DNA from: an uncultured Collinsella sp.
GTDB taxonomy: Bacteria; Actinomycetota; Coriobacteriia; Coriobacteriales; Coriobacteriaceae
Length of the DNA: 24,361 bases
Assembly (NCBI GenBank): GCA_900754445.1
Contig: CAAECW010000101.1
Coordinates: 1 to 24,361, forward strand
Direction of reading: 5' to 3'
The notes under the pieces are model-generated. The model saw only the letters and a list, made by a program, of their open reading frames with translations, was not told where the DNA came from and searched no databases. The position numbers were made by a program, and so were the translations under genes. Below, in pieces: positions 22,756 through 24,361 of the stretch (positions are counted from its first letter, which is position 1; each line of letters opens with the position of its first letter).

Positions 22756-24361
22756 ATGAAACGATCCCTTTACTACCTGATCTGCGCGATCGCGTGCACG
22801 TCCATGGTCAGCTCGACGATGCCCATGGCAACCATCGCGGAAGCCATCCAGCCTCAGGCAGCCGCAGAGCAGCAGGCGCAAGCCGACGCTACGAGCAGCG
22901 ACACAGGCAAGGCCGAAGACGGCACCAACGCAAATGCGACAGGAGATACCGTAGAGGACAGCGCCGCAACAGGCACCGACACCAGCGCCGTCAACACGGA
23001 AAGCGCTGACGGCACCACCGCCGCACCCGGCACCGCCGCCGCAACCGGCGCGGCCACCACAGCCCCCACCCCATCCCTCCGAGCCCAAGCCAGCCCCACG
23101 CCCGCCGCAATCTCAACCACGTCGCAAACCACCTACGCCCACTCTGCCACGGCAAGCCAAAACGGCGTCACCTTCACGGTCTCGTGGAACGACGCCCCCG
23201 CGGGCACCGCGACGACCTTCCACGTAACCCAGACCAACGGCTCGTCCCAGGCCAAGGCGCGCATGGACGTGCCCACCTATTGGGACGGCGGCGGCCAGGA
23301 AAGCGTCTGCGACCCGTCGCGCCAGGCATGGTCCAGCTACTACAGCCTGGGCACCACCGGCCACGACTTTACCTTTGACTTCACGGCATCGGGCACGTAC
23401 CGCATCCACTTCTACTTTATGGACAACGACAGAAACGACCCCCAAAACGACAAGGGAATCTACTACCTGCGCGCCACGGCGGAGGTGACCGTAAACGACG
23501 CCTCACGCCCAAGCGTCACGCAGATCGTCAACAACGCCGTGGCCCAGTGCAGGCAAGAGACAAACGGCTCGGAATACGACATGGCGCTGTGGCTCCACGA
23601 CTGGACGCTCGACCAGCTGGAGTACGACCATAGCCTCAACTACTGCTCGGCCGAAAGCGGCCTCACGCGCCACCAGGGCACCTGCGAGAGCTACCAGCGC
23701 ATCTACTCCAAGCTCCTTGACGCCGCGGGCATCGCCAACGGCCGCATCACCGGCAACGGACACACCTGGAACGCCGTAAAGATCGACGGCAAATGGTGCC
23801 AGATGGACCTAACCTGGGACGACACCAGCGACAACTGGTACGGAGACCTGGACCAGTGCCATCTGTACTTTGGCCTGACTGACGAGCTCATGGCAATCGC
23901 CCACTCCGACCACACGGCTAACTATCAGAAGGACGACTACACCTACCGCTCGACCGACCTATCCAACAATTACTTCGTGCGAAATGGCAAGGCCGATGAA
24001 TGGGCCGAGAAGTATGCCGATCGCATTCAGCAGCACCTGGATGCCAAAGAAGAGAGCTTTTCCATCGATGCCGACAACCAGTCCTTCCCGCCGAGCATCT
24101 CGGGGATTCAGAACGGGACTGTTGCGTACGCGATGAACCAGAGGGAATGGAAAGTTCAAGGCGCCAAGGCTGAGCTTACTGCGGCATCAAACGTCTCCAA
24201 GGAATCGAACAGCAAATGGAGCGCCAGGTACGACCTGGCAGCAAAATACCGAATCGCAACATTAGAGAAAGTTATAGACGACGGCTCCTACCGCCTCGCG
24301 GCCGCCCTCGACGCCCGGATGGCCGTGTCGGCCTCCGCATCGGGCTGCTCGCTGTCCTCGG
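22756..24361 (+). CDS. Secreted transglutaminase-like protein (3' end outside window)
   Basis: Partial; 535 codons are visible. ATG with GAGAGG eight bases upstream. The N-terminus is a signal peptide (MKRSLYYLICAIACTSMVSS..., cleavage likely after AEA at residue 30). It is followed by a low-complexity Ala/Thr/Gly/Asp linker to about 125, a beta-sandwich-like region (about 130-250), and a transglutaminase-like domain with Cys in GTCESYQ (C310), His in NGHTWNAV (H336) and Asp in CQMDLTWDD (D351), the Cys-His-Asp triad in standard order. Such surface proteins of gut Actinomycetota may cross-link or cleave peptides at the cell wall. No anchor is visible because the end is missing. Confidence 0.85.
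   Translation, partial: MKRSLYYLICAIACTSMVSSTMPMATIAEAIQPQAAAEQQAQADATSSDTGKAEDGTNANATGDTVEDSAATGTDTSAVNTESADGTTAAPGTAAATGAATTAPTPSLRAQASPTPAAISTTSQTTYAHSATASQNGVTFTVSWNDAPAGTATTFHVTQTNGSSQAKARMDVPTYWDGGGQESVCDPSRQAWSSYYSLGTTGHDFTFDFTASGTYRIHFYFMDNDRNDPQNDKGIYYLRATAEVTVNDASRPSVTQIVNNAVAQCRQETNGSEYDMALWLHDWTLDQLEYDHSLNYCSAESGLTRHQGTCESYQRIYSKLLDAAGIANGRITGNGHTWNAVKIDGKWCQMDLTWDDTSDNWYGDLDQCHLYFGLTDELMAIAHSDHTANYQKDDYTYRSTDLSNNYFVRNGKADEWAEKYADRIQQHLDAKEESFSIDADNQSFPPSISGIQNGTVAYAMNQREWKVQGAKAELTAASNVSKESNSKWSARYDLAAKYRIATLEKVIDDGSYRLAAALDARMAVSASASGCSLSS

Noticed and set aside
1..24361. tRNA or rRNA genes and a tRNA attachment site for the island
   Set aside because: I saw no cloverleaf-like sequence or rRNA segment when reading both strands; a dedicated tRNA scan would settle this.

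Overview
The window looks like a chromosomal segment of a Coriobacteriia member (Actinomycetota), most likely Collinsella or a close relative. The evidence is indirect: GC-rich core genes, frequent TTG/GTG starts with strong Shine-Dalgarno sequences, a Gram-positive type Pel cluster without outer-membrane genes, and IS remnants of a kind I associate with this class. The assignment is inference, because there is no rRNA or other marker here.

Layout. (1) 1-7598, minus strand: a tightly coupled Pel exopolysaccharide operon in the order pelD-pelE-pelA(deacetylase-like)-pelF-pelG. pelG runs off the left edge. Junctions are 4-base overlaps or a 3-base gap. PelD keeps a c-di-GMP I-site (RESD) beside a degenerate GGDEF and carries an apparently dead SDR domain. 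(2) 7754-9090, minus: a toxin-antitoxin-chaperone (TAC) module, HigB-like toxin, HigA-like antitoxin and SecB-like chaperone, behind a perfect 34-bp palindrome that overlaps the likely promoter. (3) About 9.64-22.57 kb: an AT-richer accessory (defence) island. It is bracketed by two co-directional copies of one locus, a decayed 5' fragment at 9642-9783 and an intact gene at 21903-22574. The left half (minus) holds a winged-helix/PD-(D/E)XK nuclease, a frameshifted membrane-anchored protein, a multi-TM protein, an unknown protein, a HEPN-like protein and a truncated gene next to a chimeric IS remnant. The right half (plus) holds an IetA/IetS-type AAA ATPase-subtilase pair and a KAP P-loop NTPase. 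Two tiny, very basic proteins (42 and 36 aa), missing from ordinary ORF lists because of their size, are transcribed divergently from ietA. (4) 22756-end, plus: a secreted transglutaminase-like protein cut by the right edge.

How the parts fit. The Pel genes would make and export a cationic, partly deacetylated exopolysaccharide under c-di-GMP control. The TAC module is a self-regulated stress or anti-phage element. The island is a collection of known and unrecognised defence-type genes. Several of its minus-strand genes carry single-base indels or stops, which points to decay or to homopolymer errors in the assembly. The most promising undescribed features are the two basic micro-proteins divergent from IetAS and the HEPN-unknown-TM cluster.
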